Of a stretch of 37,384 nt of DNA, positions 24,045-33,174 are shown one piece after another (the stretch's first letter is position 1; each line of letters opens with the position of its first letter). The notes under the pieces were generated by a model. That model made no database searches, had not been told where the DNA came from, and was given only the letters and a program-made list of their open reading frames with translations. Source of the DNA: Allomuricauda sp. TMED12 (GTDB lineage: Bacteria > Bacteroidota > Bacteroidia > Flavobacteriales > Flavobacteriaceae); assembly GCA_002167435.2 (NCBI GenBank), contig NHBR02000116.1:1-37384 (forward strand), given 5' to 3'. The position numbers were made by a program, and so were the translations under genes.

Positions 24045-25379
24045 TTATCTAAAAACCTTGTTTGGGAAAACCACTGGACTTTCATGCCCATCTTTTCCAA
24101 CGGCAGCTACACCAAAAAAGAAATTGTCAATGACAATACCTTCTAAGGTATGTTCGCTGACATTACCTACGTATTTATAATTGTCCCAAGTAGGGGAAGT
24201 GGTATCTCTCCAATATATTTTATAGCCCACCGCACCATCTACCTTGCTCCATCTTAGTTTTGCGCTAGGTTCCACAATTCCACCAATTTCAACAGTTTCT
24301 GGGGCTGGTGGAGCCCAAGCGATCGATGCCAAGTTTATGGCATTTACAGCCGTTAGTTTTTTAGCATATCCAAAATTCACGTGCTCCAAAACATCACCAT
24401 AGGCGATACCATCTTCTACACGAATATCTTGGTGTTGTTGGGTATAATTTTCATGCGCCTCCATAATTCGAATACCTGCAAAGCCGACATCATTAAATGG
24501 TCTGTGATGACCACCACGGCCAAAACGGTCCAAACGGTAAATCATCATGGGGTTCATTTCGGGCATATAGGTTTTGGTGGTTTTGTACACGTATCTTGCC
24601 AACTGACGGGAAATACCATCTACTTCGCCACCGTAAAAACGTCTTGCTCTACGTTGTTGTTCGGTTTCTGTTGGAGGAACAGGCTCTGAAAAGATTCGAA
24701 AATCCCTATTGCTTACTACACCATCAACACCTGTGATATTTCCAATCATATCATTATTGAGGATACCTACTATGTCCCATCCCTTTTCCTTGGCATAAGC
24801 CGCCATTCCTTTTCCACCATAAAGTCCTTGCTCTTCGCCGGATAGCCCCAAATAAATAATGCTGCTTTCAAACTTGTACTTGGAAAGTACTCGCGATGCT
24901 TCAATTGTCCCCGCCATTCCGCTGGCATTATCGTTGGCTCCGGGCGAATCTGAAGTATAGTTGGTTGGGTCGCTCACACGGGAGTCAATATCACCGCTCA
25001 TAATAATGAAGCGGTTTGGGAATTTGCTACCTCTTTGGATAGCCACTACGTTTACCACTTCAACATCTTTTACGATTCGGGCGTTGTCCCCTTTTGCAAT
25101 TAGGTTTTTCTGGTAGAACACTTCAAGACAGCCACTACAGTCAGACGATATTTTTTCAAATTCCGATTTTATCCATCTTCGGGCGGCACCTATCCCCCGA
25201 GTTTGGGAAACGGTATCGCTTAACGTGTGTCGTGTTCCGAAGTTTACAAGCGTGGTAACATCGCTCTCGATGCGCTCGGCTGATACATCATTGATGATAT
25301 CGTAAATACGTGTGTCCGTTTGAGCTTGTGAAAGTGATATGATAAAAAATGCAAAAAGTAGGGGGAGGTAGTTTTTCAT
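24045..25379 (-). CDS. Secreted M28-family peptidase with C-terminal FN3-like domain
   Basis: Protein of 444 aa from the ATG at 25379, which opens a signal peptide (MKNYLPLLFAFFIISLSQAQ). A start at 25484 would add 35 residues ahead of it and is rejected. The M28 metal-site motifs are visible: D150 (PGANDNASG), E182-E183 (LSGEEQGLYGG), D210 (LNNDMIGN) and H291/H292 (GRGGHHRPF). The first-ligand motif, normally HxD, reads GDIDS here (D130, D132), an apparent His-to-Asp change. Residues ~360-444 resemble a fibronectin type III module. Aminopeptidase activity is expected if the metal site works. It is the first gene of the M28-M1-YdeI chain. Confidence 0.88.
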   Translation of the reverse strand: MKNYLPLLFAFFIISLSQAQTDTRIYDIINDVSAERIESDVTTLVNFGTRHTLSDTVSQTRGIGAARRWIKSEFEKISSDCSGCLEVFYQKNLIAKGDNARIVKDVEVVNVVAIQRGSKFPNRFIIMSGDIDSRVSDPTNYTSDSPGANDNASGMAGTIEASRVLSKYKFESSIIYLGLSGEEQGLYGGKGMAAYAKEKGWDIVGILNNDMIGNITGVDGVVSNRDFRIFSEPVPPTETEQQRRARRFYGGEVDGISRQLARYVYKTTKTYMPEMNPMMIYRLDRFGRGGHHRPFNDVGFAGIRIMEAHENYTQQHQDIRVEDGIAYGDVLEHVNFGYAKKLTAVNAINLASIAWAPPAPETVEIGGIVEPSAKLRWSKVDGAVGYKIYWRDTTSPTWDNYKYVGNVSEHTLEGIVIDNFFFGVAAVGKDGHESPVVFPNKVFR

Positions 25380-25510
25380 AATTCGTTTGAGTTGAGTTTT
25401 TCCTTGAAAAATTGAACCATAAAAATAGCAAAAAGAACCCAAATCATATGGTTGATTCCTGTTTTGATACTTTTGAAATATCAATCAACAGTAAATATTG
25501 AGAAAAGGTT

Positions 25511-27040
25511 TTAATTCTGGATAAATGTAACTGTTTGGATTTCTCCATTATCCACTTCATAAATGGCGATGGCTTTAAAAACCTCTCCATTGATAGTGAC
25601 CGATTCTTCGTCAATTACCTTGTTCCCAATAACAATCCTGTTTTTTATCTCACAATGTAAATCAGGGGTGTTTTCAAAAAATGCACCGTATTGCTGAACA
25701 AGTTTGGGTTTACCTTTGGATTGGAGTGTTTTTGGAAATTGGTAAAGTTCAGTATCATTTGCATAAGTGTCTGTAAAGGCTTCTATATCCCTGTTGTTGT
25801 ATGCTTCCAGTTGTTCTTGTACAATTTTTTCCGCATCGGTTAATGGTCCATCGGGAAAAACAAAGGTCATGGATGAAATAAGCCCATTTTCAACTTGGTA
25901 AATGGCAACCTGGCGGCCATCTCTGCCATCAACTTTGGTGATTTCCTCATCGATTATGGTGTTTCCAAGTACAATTCGATTGACCACCTCTACACTTGAG
26001 TTCTTGACGTTTTCAAAAAAGCGACCATAGTTTTCGTGCATTTTGCCATTACCTTGATACATTTTTTCATTGGGAAAACAACTTACCAGAACATCATCTG
26101 AAAAACAACCCACAAAAGCATCTAAATTCCTATTATTAAATGCCATTACTTGATTTTGGATGATTTTCGCTGGTGACTCCTCAGCCACAAATGCCAATCT
26201 TTTTGAGTTAGGGCTAATGGCAATACGACTTATATTGTTGATTTCTTCTTGGTCAAATACAATGATGGTTTCCCAATCAGAACCTTCGGAGCTAACGTCT
26301 AATGATAAAAGTGTTTTCCCCGCTCCGGTAACAATGGTATTTTTATCCAACCAGCAAATGTCTTCTTCATGGTCATAGGTGTTCGTTATTTTATTTGACT
26401 CACCGGTTATTGGGTCCAAGGACAAAATTTGCCATGTATTATTCTTTTTGCCAATAAAACTGACTAGATCGGTATTGGGTATGTTATGTAGTGACCGCCC
26501 TACGTTTTGATAAACTGTTTTTTGGGTGTCTTCTTCTAGGTTGATAATTTTTAGGTCCATTCGATTTTCTACCAAAACGGTGGCAACCAAAATATGGTCG
26601 TTGAACCAAACGTGGTATCCAATTTTCAAATTTGTGATCGGGGTAGATTCACTTGTTTTAAAATTGTATTCATATAAGCGTTGTAAACCATCCATATCCA
26701 ACCGAATAGCAGAAATGGCATTTTTATCAGGAATGCGCAAGGGTGAATATTCACTTCCAGCAGTTGTATAGGTCAACCAAGTGGAAGTGCTGCCCTTATT
26801 CACATTAAATTGGAGTATGTCGGTTTGGTTTTCCCTCGTGGATGCAAATAAAACGGTGTCATCATCCCAAAATGAAGGTTGGTTGTCATAACCCGGGTTA
26901 TTGGAAATATTTTTGGGATTGGTAAGAACCGGTTTTCCATTGTTAACTTCTAAGTCAAAAAGATACACCTCTGTTTCTGTCTGGGCCCATACATGGACAT
27001 TTACCAACAAAAAGCAAATAATGAAAACTGTTCGTGTCAT
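25511..27040 (-). CDS. Beta-propeller protein with two NTF2-like domains
   Basis: Exported protein of 509 aa (signal MTRTVFIICFLLVNVHVWAQ). Residues ~22-290 form a TolB/WD40-type propeller, with repeats such as NPGYDNQPSFWDDDTVLFAS, AGSEYSPLRIPD and ISRIAISPNSKRLAFV. Residues ~291-402 and ~403-509 are two homologous SnoaL/steroid-isomerase-like NTF2 domains, sharing AFNNRNLDAF/AYNNRDIEAF, YGRFFEN/YGAFFEN and NRIVLGNTIIDEE/NRIVIGNKVIDEE, so an internal duplication. No catalytic residues can be assigned. Its start overlaps the trehalose synthase/phosphatase stop by 4 nt. This is an odd partner for a cytoplasmic enzyme; ligand sensing is speculative. Confidence 0.82.
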   Translation of the reverse strand: MTRTVFIICFLLVNVHVWAQTETEVYLFDLEVNNGKPVLTNPKNISNNPGYDNQPSFWDDDTVLFASTRENQTDILQFNVNKGSTSTWLTYTTAGSEYSPLRIPDKNAISAIRLDMDGLQRLYEYNFKTSESTPITNLKIGYHVWFNDHILVATVLVENRMDLKIINLEEDTQKTVYQNVGRSLHNIPNTDLVSFIGKKNNTWQILSLDPITGESNKITNTYDHEEDICWLDKNTIVTGAGKTLLSLDVSSEGSDWETIIVFDQEEINNISRIAISPNSKRLAFVAEESPAKIIQNQVMAFNNRNLDAFVGCFSDDVLVSCFPNEKMYQGNGKMHENYGRFFENVKNSSVEVVNRIVLGNTIIDEEITKVDGRDGRQVAIYQVENGLISSMTFVFPDGPLTDAEKIVQEQLEAYNNRDIEAFTDTYANDTELYQFPKTLQSKGKPKLVQQYGAFFENTPDLHCEIKNRIVIGNKVIDEESVTINGEVFKAIAIYEVDNGEIQTVTFIQN

Positions 27041-29247
27041 GGTTTTGTAAAACGTTTTAAAAGTAGCCTTACCCTTGCAGTATTTTCCACATGGTATTTG
27101 GCCTGTGTTTTTTTGAGTCCAACTTTGACTGTAATGGCCGAGTCGGGAAGTTCTTGGAACATAAATTCATCTGTCCAGTCATCACCAATGGCAAAAACAA
27201 AGTCGTAATCATCTTCACTTAACATACGAGTAGCAGCCCTACCTTTGTTCACGTTGCTGCTTTTTATTTCCATAACTTTATTACCGTTCAATACGCTAAT
27301 ATCGTCATTGCCTATTAAACTTCGTAATACGGTGTTAAGCTCAGTAGCTCTTTTGGCTCCAAAATCAGGATCGGTATTTCTATAATGCCAGGCCAAGGAA
27401 TAATTCTTTTCTTCGATAAAAGAGCCCGGAGTTCTATCCACAAAGGATTCCAAAACAGGCCTAATTTTACCCATCCATTCTCCTTTTACTTGTTCCAACA
27501 TTTTAAATTCATCACCATTTCGAGAAATCCAGACACCGTGTTCCACTATCATATTGTACTTTTTTGGCAAGAACCAGCGAGCAAAAGTTTGCTTGTCCCT
27601 TCCACTTATTAAAAACACGGTAGTGTCTTCTTGTTCGTGTAATTCGTCCAAAAGCTCATACAATTCTTCATCTGGCGATGCTTTTTGGGGGTCTTTGTGG
27701 AATCCGGCCAAGGTTCCATCATAATCCAAGAACAACAATCGTTTTTTGGATTTTGCATATTCTTCCTCGATCAGCAATAGGATTTCCGGGGACATTTTTT
27801 CGGAAATGAAGGCTTTGCCCAAATCCCTATTCTCTTTTAACGCATTCATAAACTCATTGGCCCAAACCTCTACATTGTAACGTTCCAATCTTTTTTGCAA
27901 AAACGTATTTCGGGATACTTGTTCCTCCATGGGCATATTAATGGCTTGCTTTAGGGTGTCTGCCTGCTGCTCAAAGTTGTTTGGGTTTATTAAAAGCGCT
28001 TCGTTCATTTCGTAAGCAGACCCGGCCATTTCACTCAAAATAAGCACTCCGGATTTATCTGTTCTGGTAGCAATATATTCTTTGGCTACCAAGTTCATTC
28101 CATCTCGTAGTGGTGTAAGCCATGCGATGTCACTTGAGGTGTAAAGGTCAATCAAACTTTCAAATGGCAAAGAGCGATAGAAGTACCAAATAGGTGTCCA
28201 ATTTACCGTGGACAGCTCACCGTTGATTCTACCGACCAATTCATCCACTTCTCTTTTCAGCAATTGATATTGTGGTACGTTGGAGCGTGAGGGTACGGCC
28301 AATATGATTAGCCTGACTTTTTCTTTGTATTCGGGGTATTTCTGAAGGAAATATTCAAATGCATTGATACGCTTTGCAATACCCTTACTGTAATCCAAAC
28401 GGTCTATGGATAGAATGAGCTTGGTGTCCGGTGCTGAGGCTTTGTGATTATCCAAACGAATCTGTAGGTCACTGCGTTCATCTTCACTTTTGGTATCGTG
28501 CAAAACGGCGGCATCCCTAAACTTTTTGTAATCGATTCCCATGGGGAAGGAATCCACTTTTATAACTCTGTTATCCAAATAAATCTCATTAAAGCTTACA
28601 TCCAGGCCAATGAGCCTTCTCACAGAGCTCAAAAAGTGTCTTTCATAGTCATACGTGTGGAAACCGATAAGGTCCGAGCCTAACAATCCTTCCAATATTT
28701 CTTCACGCCAGGGCAGGGTCCGGAAAATTTCAAAAGAAGGAAAAGGGATATGTAAGAAGAAGCCGATGGTCGTGTCCGGACGTTTTTCTCGCACCATTTG
28801 GGGAACCAACATTAATTGGTAATCATGCACCCAAATGGTATCGTCTTCGCTTGAATTTTCTATGATGGCATCAGCAAACTTCTGGTTTACCGCTTTGTAG
28901 GTGTCCCAATAATTCAGCTCAAACTCGGAATATTTCAAAAAATAATGGAATAGGGGCCAAATGGTCCTGTTGCTGAACCCGTAGTAAAAACCATCTATTT
29001 CATCGGAATTGAGTTTTACTTTGGCACAGCCATGTTCTTCGAGGGCTTTGTCAATATCATCTTCAAGTGCTTCAGGAATTTCCTCATTGGTCAACCCTGA
29101 CCAACCGATCCAAAGACTTTCACCTCCACTGTGTACAGATTTCATCCCTGTGGCCAATCCCCCAACACTTGGTATTGCTTTGATGGTTCCATTGCTAATT
29201 TGTAATTGAACGGGTAGTCGATTTGAGATTATGATAGTTTTGCCCAT
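27037..29247 (-). CDS. otsAB: Bifunctional trehalose-6-phosphate synthase/phosphatase
   Basis: Cytoplasmic fusion of 736 aa. The N-terminal GT20 synthase (~1-475) shows R10, GG at 29-30, the HDYQL acceptor region with D142, RLDYSKG (283-289) for UDP-sugar phosphates, and DGMNLVAKE (382-390). The C-terminal HAD phosphatase (~500-735) has DYDGT (nucleophile D508, acid D510), SGRD (548-551), VEHG (568-571) and GDDWTDE (688-694). It makes trehalose-6-phosphate from UDP-glucose and glucose-6-phosphate and then dephosphorylates it, giving trehalose for osmo- and desiccation protection. Both active sites look intact. It is divergent from the GH15 gene with a 103-bp shared promoter region, and overlaps the propeller/NTF2 gene downstream. 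Confidence 0.96.
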   Translation of the reverse strand: MGKTIIISNRLPVQLQISNGTIKAIPSVGGLATGMKSVHSGGESLWIGWSGLTNEEIPEALEDDIDKALEEHGCAKVKLNSDEIDGFYYGFSNRTIWPLFHYFLKYSEFELNYWDTYKAVNQKFADAIIENSSEDDTIWVHDYQLMLVPQMVREKRPDTTIGFFLHIPFPSFEIFRTLPWREEILEGLLGSDLIGFHTYDYERHFLSSVRRLIGLDVSFNEIYLDNRVIKVDSFPMGIDYKKFRDAAVLHDTKSEDERSDLQIRLDNHKASAPDTKLILSIDRLDYSKGIAKRINAFEYFLQKYPEYKEKVRLIILAVPSRSNVPQYQLLKREVDELVGRINGELSTVNWTPIWYFYRSLPFESLIDLYTSSDIAWLTPLRDGMNLVAKEYIATRTDKSGVLILSEMAGSAYEMNEALLINPNNFEQQADTLKQAINMPMEEQVSRNTFLQKRLERYNVEVWANEFMNALKENRDLGKAFISEKMSPEILLLIEEEYAKSKKRLLFLDYDGTLAGFHKDPQKASPDEELYELLDELHEQEDTTVFLISGRDKQTFARWFLPKKYNMIVEHGVWISRNGDEFKMLEQVKGEWMGKIRPVLESFVDRTPGSFIEEKNYSLAWHYRNTDPDFGAKRATELNTVLRSLIGNDDISVLNGNKVMEIKSSNVNKGRAATRMLSEDDYDFVFAIGDDWTDEFMFQELPDSAITVKVGLKKTQAKYHVENTARVRLLLKRFTKP

Positions 29248-29350
29248 AAAAGGATGATTTTTGACCTATTTTTATTTTTTGTTTCTTTAAAAATCGGGAA
29301 ATTCGAGCGCAAAACCAATTACTTCTAACCCTTTTGAGAATTTTTGATCT

Positions 29351-31150
29351 ATGGACAACTTGAATTACGGAATTATAGGAAATTGCAGGAGCGCGGCATT
29401 GATTTCCAAAGAAGGCTCCATAGACTGGTGCTGTTTACCGCAATTTGACTCAACTTCAATATTTGCGAAATTATTGGACGAGAAAAAAGGAGGTAGTTTT
29501 GAAATACTTCCCAAAGGGAGTTATACCATTGAGCAGGAATATTATCGTAACACCGCGATTTTGATTACTCGGTACTCTGAAGGGGACAATGTTTTTGAGG
29601 TGCATGACTTTATGCCCCGTCACCATAAAATGAATGGAAAGTACAAAGCCCAGCCCGAAATTATCCGCTATGTAAAATATGTTTCGGGTAAACCTAAGTT
29701 TTCGGTTAAATATGATCCTAAATTGGAGTATGGTCTGGGAGAAACCAAGCATTTTGTAAAGCAGGATTTTATAGCTAGCCTTACCCATAAGTTAAAATAT
29801 GACACCCTGTTCCTTTATACATCCTTTGATAAGGAGCGTATTCTGGAGGGTGAGGAGATCACTTTGGAGGAAGATGGCTATTTTTTGATTTGTTACAACG
29901 AAAAAATATTGATGCCGACTACCGATACTATGGGGTTGGAACTGGAGCGTACCAAGGTGTACTGGTTGGATTGGTCCGCTAAAACTCCAAACTATCAAAA
30001 GTTTAAAGATGATATAATCAGAAGTGCCATAACCTTAAAAATGTTGACCTATGACAAAACTGGTGCTGTTTTGGCCGCTGCCACCACATCTCTCCCCGAG
30101 ACCATTGGTGAAGTGAGAAACTGGGATTATCGTTTTTGTTGGATTCGAGATGCATCCATGGTGATCAAGGTGGTTTCCGAACTTGGACATAAGAACTCTG
30201 CCAAGCGTTACCTTCAGTTTATTATTGATTTGATGCCCGACAAGGATGAAAAACTTCAGATCATGTACGGTATCAATAAGGAAAAAACATTAACAGAGAG
30301 AACCTTGAACCATTTTGATGGTTACAAAGATTCCAAGCCTGTTCGTGTTGGCAATGCTGCATATAAACAACGTCAAAACGATATTTATGGCATTTTGATG
30401 GATGTGATTTACGAGCAGTTGAAAAACTTTAGCAACGATATTGAGAATGTTGAGGAACTATGGAGCATTACCAAAGGTATTGTATGGATTGTTGGAAAAC
30501 ACTGGGAGGAACCAGATAAGGGTATTTGGGAATTCCGTGGGGAAGACAAACATTTTACTTTCTCCAAGGTTTTGTGTTGGGTAGCCTTGGATCGTGCCAT
30601 AAAAGTGGCGAATATGTTTGGAAAAACAAGAAAGCTGGAACGTTGGACTGCACTTGAGCAGAAAATTAAGGACGACATCCATGAAAATGCATGGAATAGC
30701 GATATCAACGCATTTGTACAGAGTTATGGCTCCCGTCATTTGGATGCTTCCGTATTATTAATGGAACCTTATGGTTTTATCCATGCCCGTGATCCAAAAT
30801 ATGTGAGTACGGTAAAAGCAATAGAAGAAGGGCTTAGCAACGATGGTCTTTTGTACCGATACAAAAACGAAGATGATTTCGGACTTCCGTCTTCATCATT
30901 CACCATCTGTACTTTTTGGTTTATCAATGCCCTGTTCAAAATTGGAGAGGAAGAGAAAGCGTTGGATCGATTTGAAAAGTTATTGGGCTACAGCAACCAT
31001 TTGGGATTGTTCAGTGAGGATATCGATTTTAAAACGAAACGTTTGCTGGGTAACTTCCCACAGGCGTATTCGCATTTGGCACTTATTGAATGTGCTATTA
31101 ACTTCTCCAAAAAGCAAGGAGATGAGAAAATATTGGAATCCATAGGTTAA
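29351..31150 (+). CDS. GH15 glycoside hydrolase (trehalase/glucoamylase-like)
   Basis: Cytoplasmic protein of 599 aa. It starts NYGIIGNCRSAALISKEGSIDWCCLPQFDS, the common opening of bacterial GH15 proteins. An N-terminal beta domain (~1-215) precedes the (alpha/alpha)6 barrel (~220-590) with VRNWDYRFCWIRDASM (255-270) and the general-acid region EEPDKGIWEFRG (E394 likely). The usual EEGAF..C.FW general-base segment reads DDFGLPSSSFTICTFW here (508-523), so the canonical base is not where expected. I recall this variant as a subfamily trait. Divergent linkage to the trehalose synthase suggests trehalose or an alpha-glucan as substrate (inference). Confidence 0.9.
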   Translation: MDNLNYGIIGNCRSAALISKEGSIDWCCLPQFDSTSIFAKLLDEKKGGSFEILPKGSYTIEQEYYRNTAILITRYSEGDNVFEVHDFMPRHHKMNGKYKAQPEIIRYVKYVSGKPKFSVKYDPKLEYGLGETKHFVKQDFIASLTHKLKYDTLFLYTSFDKERILEGEEITLEEDGYFLICYNEKILMPTTDTMGLELERTKVYWLDWSAKTPNYQKFKDDIIRSAITLKMLTYDKTGAVLAAATTSLPETIGEVRNWDYRFCWIRDASMVIKVVSELGHKNSAKRYLQFIIDLMPDKDEKLQIMYGINKEKTLTERTLNHFDGYKDSKPVRVGNAAYKQRQNDIYGILMDVIYEQLKNFSNDIENVEELWSITKGIVWIVGKHWEEPDKGIWEFRGEDKHFTFSKVLCWVALDRAIKVANMFGKTRKLERWTALEQKIKDDIHENAWNSDINAFVQSYGSRHLDASVLLMEPYGFIHARDPKYVSTVKAIEEGLSNDGLLYRYKNEDDFGLPSSSFTICTFWFINALFKIGEEEKALDRFEKLLGYSNHLGLFSEDIDFKTKRLLGNFPQAYSHLALIECAINFSKKQGDEKILESIG

Positions 31151-31171
31151 AAAGGCTATATAAAGAAGTGA

Positions 31172-31250
31172 TATGTCACCTCGAGCGCAGTCGAGAGGTC
31201 TCGAAAACCTAAACTTTTCAATTTGGTCTCTACTACGCTCGACCTGAAAT
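31172..31250. repeat. REP-like inverted palindromic pair
   Basis: Two related arms face each other: CGAGCGCAGT within 31182-31202, and its near inverse ACTACGCTCG at 31232-31241 (one mismatch over 10). Matching GAGAGGTC/GGTCTC flanks extend the arms. The first arm itself contains the small palindrome CTCGA...TCGAG. Sequences of the CGAGCGCAGTCGAG type recur between genes in Flavobacteriaceae, so this is probably a dispersed element. Confidence 0.75.
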
Positions 31251-31278
31251 GTTTTATAAAAACGGAATTGATTACAAA

Positions 31279-31302
31279 AAAACGCCCCAATCGGGGCGTT
31301 TT
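31279..31302. terminator. Bidirectional terminator, GH15 and fadE
   Basis: AACGCCCC (31281-31288) pairs with GGGGCGTT (31293-31300) around a 4-nt loop, with A and T runs outside. It serves the convergent GH15 and fadE transcripts. Confidence 0.9.
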
Positions 31303-31343
31303 CAAATCCTAGTGGGTTGTTTTCATCCCAACAAATATTTGAA

Positions 31344-33152
31344 TTAGTCAAAGGTATACCCATTATCTGCGGCAACTTTGTCGGCAATCTGCGTTCTAAG
31401 TTTCACAACATTGGGTTGATTTGTATACTTGGTAAAGCGCTTAAGCCCCATTAGCATCATGCGTTGTTCATCACCTTCTGCAAAAGAAACTATAGCTTCC
31501 TTTCCTTTTTGTTGGATGATGTCAACCGCCCTGTACAAATACAATTTGGACATGGCTATTTGTGCTGCCTGGGCTTCTTCACCAAAGCGTTTAGCATTTT
31601 TCTCGGTTCTTAGAATGGCTGATTCTGCCATATAGGTTTGAATCAGGATATCAGAAGCGGCCATCAACAACATTTGATGTTTTTCCAAATCCGGTCCAAA
31701 TTTTTGAACGGCACTTCCTGCAATCATCAAAAATACTTTTTTCAATCGAGTTATCAGGTCTTTTTCTTCCGATAGGAGCTCAGAGAAGTCTGGTGTCTCA
31801 AACGATGGGATGCCCATCAATTCTTCCCCCACAGCCGTAGCTGGACCTAGTAAGTCAACATGGCCTTTCATGGCCTTTTTTACCAACATTCCTACGGAAA
31901 GCATACGGTTGATTTCGTTGGTACCTTCATAAATTCTAGAAATACGGGCATCTCTCCAGGCAGATTCCATTGGGGTATCGGCGCTAAAGCCCATTCCTCC
32001 AAATATTTGGATACCTTCATCCGTAGTATGCTGAACATGTTCAGAAACAGCCACTTTTAAAATGGAACATTCAATAGCGTATTCTTCTACACCTTTAAGC
32101 TCTGCTTCTTGGTGAGAGTTTCCACTGGCTTCGCGAATAGCGATTCTATCCTCGATATTTTTTGCAGCACGGTAACAGGCGGCTTCATCTACATAAGCAT
32201 TGGTAGCCATATCTGCAATTTTTGCTTTGATGGCACCAAAGTTTATGATCGGTGTTTTGAACTGAATACGTTCGTTGGCATATTTGGTAGCCTCACCAAT
32301 AACTCTTCTTTGAGCCTCCAAACATGCGGCTGCCAATTTAATCCTGCCCACATTTAGGGCGTTCATGGCAATCTTGAAGCCATTACCTCTTTCAGAAAGC
32401 ATGTTTTCGACGGGTACTTTTGTCTCGTTGAAAAATACTTGACGGGTAGAAGAGGAGTGGATTCCCAATTTTTTTTCTTCTTCACCTAGGGAAATTCCAT
32501 TTGCCGAGTCGTTTTCGACAATAAACCCGGTAATATTTTTATCATCTTCGATTCTGGCAAAAACAATGAACAGGTTGCAGAAACCTGCGTTGGATATCCA
32601 CATTTTCTGTCCTGTTATGCTGTAGTATTTACCATCGTCGGAGAGCACTGCTTTGGTTTTACCTGAGTTGGCATCGGATCCAGCCCCCGGCTCTGTCAAA
32701 CAATACGCGCCAAACCACTCACCGGTAGCCAATTTAGGTACATATTTTTGTTTTTGCTCTTCGGTTCCATATAAGGTAATGGGCAAGGTTCCAATTCCAG
32801 TATGCGCACCAAATGCTGTACTAAAGGACCCTGTTGCGCCTGAAATATAGTCACAGACCAGCATAGTGGAAACAAAACCCATTCCCATACCTCCATAGGC
32901 TTCAGGGACAGCGATACTTAAAAGACCAAGCTCTCCAGCCTTATTCATGCATTCTTCGGTATATGCATAATCTTTTTTCTCGAAACGCTCCCAATGCGCC
33001 CAAAGTTCTCTGTCCACAAATTCCTTGGTGCTTTCACGCATCATTTTTTGTTCTTCGTTGAGGTCTTCAAGGGTGAACACGTCTTCACATTTGGTCTCCT
33101 TGACCAAAAATTGACCTCCTCTCAGTATGTCTTTTTCTTTAGTATCGCTCAT
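31344..33152 (-). CDS. fadE: Acyl-CoA dehydrogenase, long form (FadE)
   Basis: Protein of 602 aa, of the ~600-residue very-long-chain type rather than the ~380-residue short form. FAD and acyl-CoA domains are seen at ~30-150 and 150-260 (FGAYCLTEPGAGSD at 148-160, ITGQKMWISNAG at 179-190), then a helical domain with IFGGMGFSADTPMESAWRDARI and the catalytic base E409 (YEGTNEINR). The C-terminal extension (~430-602) is helical and fits membrane association. It performs the first oxidation of beta-oxidation, passing electrons to ETF. It is the last gene of the operon, 22 nt after fadA. Confidence 0.95.
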   Translation of the reverse strand: MSDTKEKDILRGGQFLVKETKCEDVFTLEDLNEEQKMMRESTKEFVDRELWAHWERFEKKDYAYTEECMNKAGELGLLSIAVPEAYGGMGMGFVSTMLVCDYISGATGSFSTAFGAHTGIGTLPITLYGTEEQKQKYVPKLATGEWFGAYCLTEPGAGSDANSGKTKAVLSDDGKYYSITGQKMWISNAGFCNLFIVFARIEDDKNITGFIVENDSANGISLGEEEKKLGIHSSSTRQVFFNETKVPVENMLSERGNGFKIAMNALNVGRIKLAAACLEAQRRVIGEATKYANERIQFKTPIINFGAIKAKIADMATNAYVDEAACYRAAKNIEDRIAIREASGNSHQEAELKGVEEYAIECSILKVAVSEHVQHTTDEGIQIFGGMGFSADTPMESAWRDARISRIYEGTNEINRMLSVGMLVKKAMKGHVDLLGPATAVGEELMGIPSFETPDFSELLSEEKDLITRLKKVFLMIAGSAVQKFGPDLEKHQMLLMAASDILIQTYMAESAILRTEKNAKRFGEEAQAAQIAMSKLYLYRAVDIIQQKGKEAIVSFAEGDEQRMMLMGLKRFTKYTNQPNVVKLRTQIADKVAADNGYTFD

Positions 33153-33174
33153 GATTTTTTGTGTTTAGTAATTT

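Noticed and set aside
25450..25495. Imperfect inverted repeat (GTTGATT ... AATCAAC) upstream of the M28 gene
   Set aside because: The arms match only with a 7-nt insertion in one side, and AT-rich sequence makes chance pairing likely.
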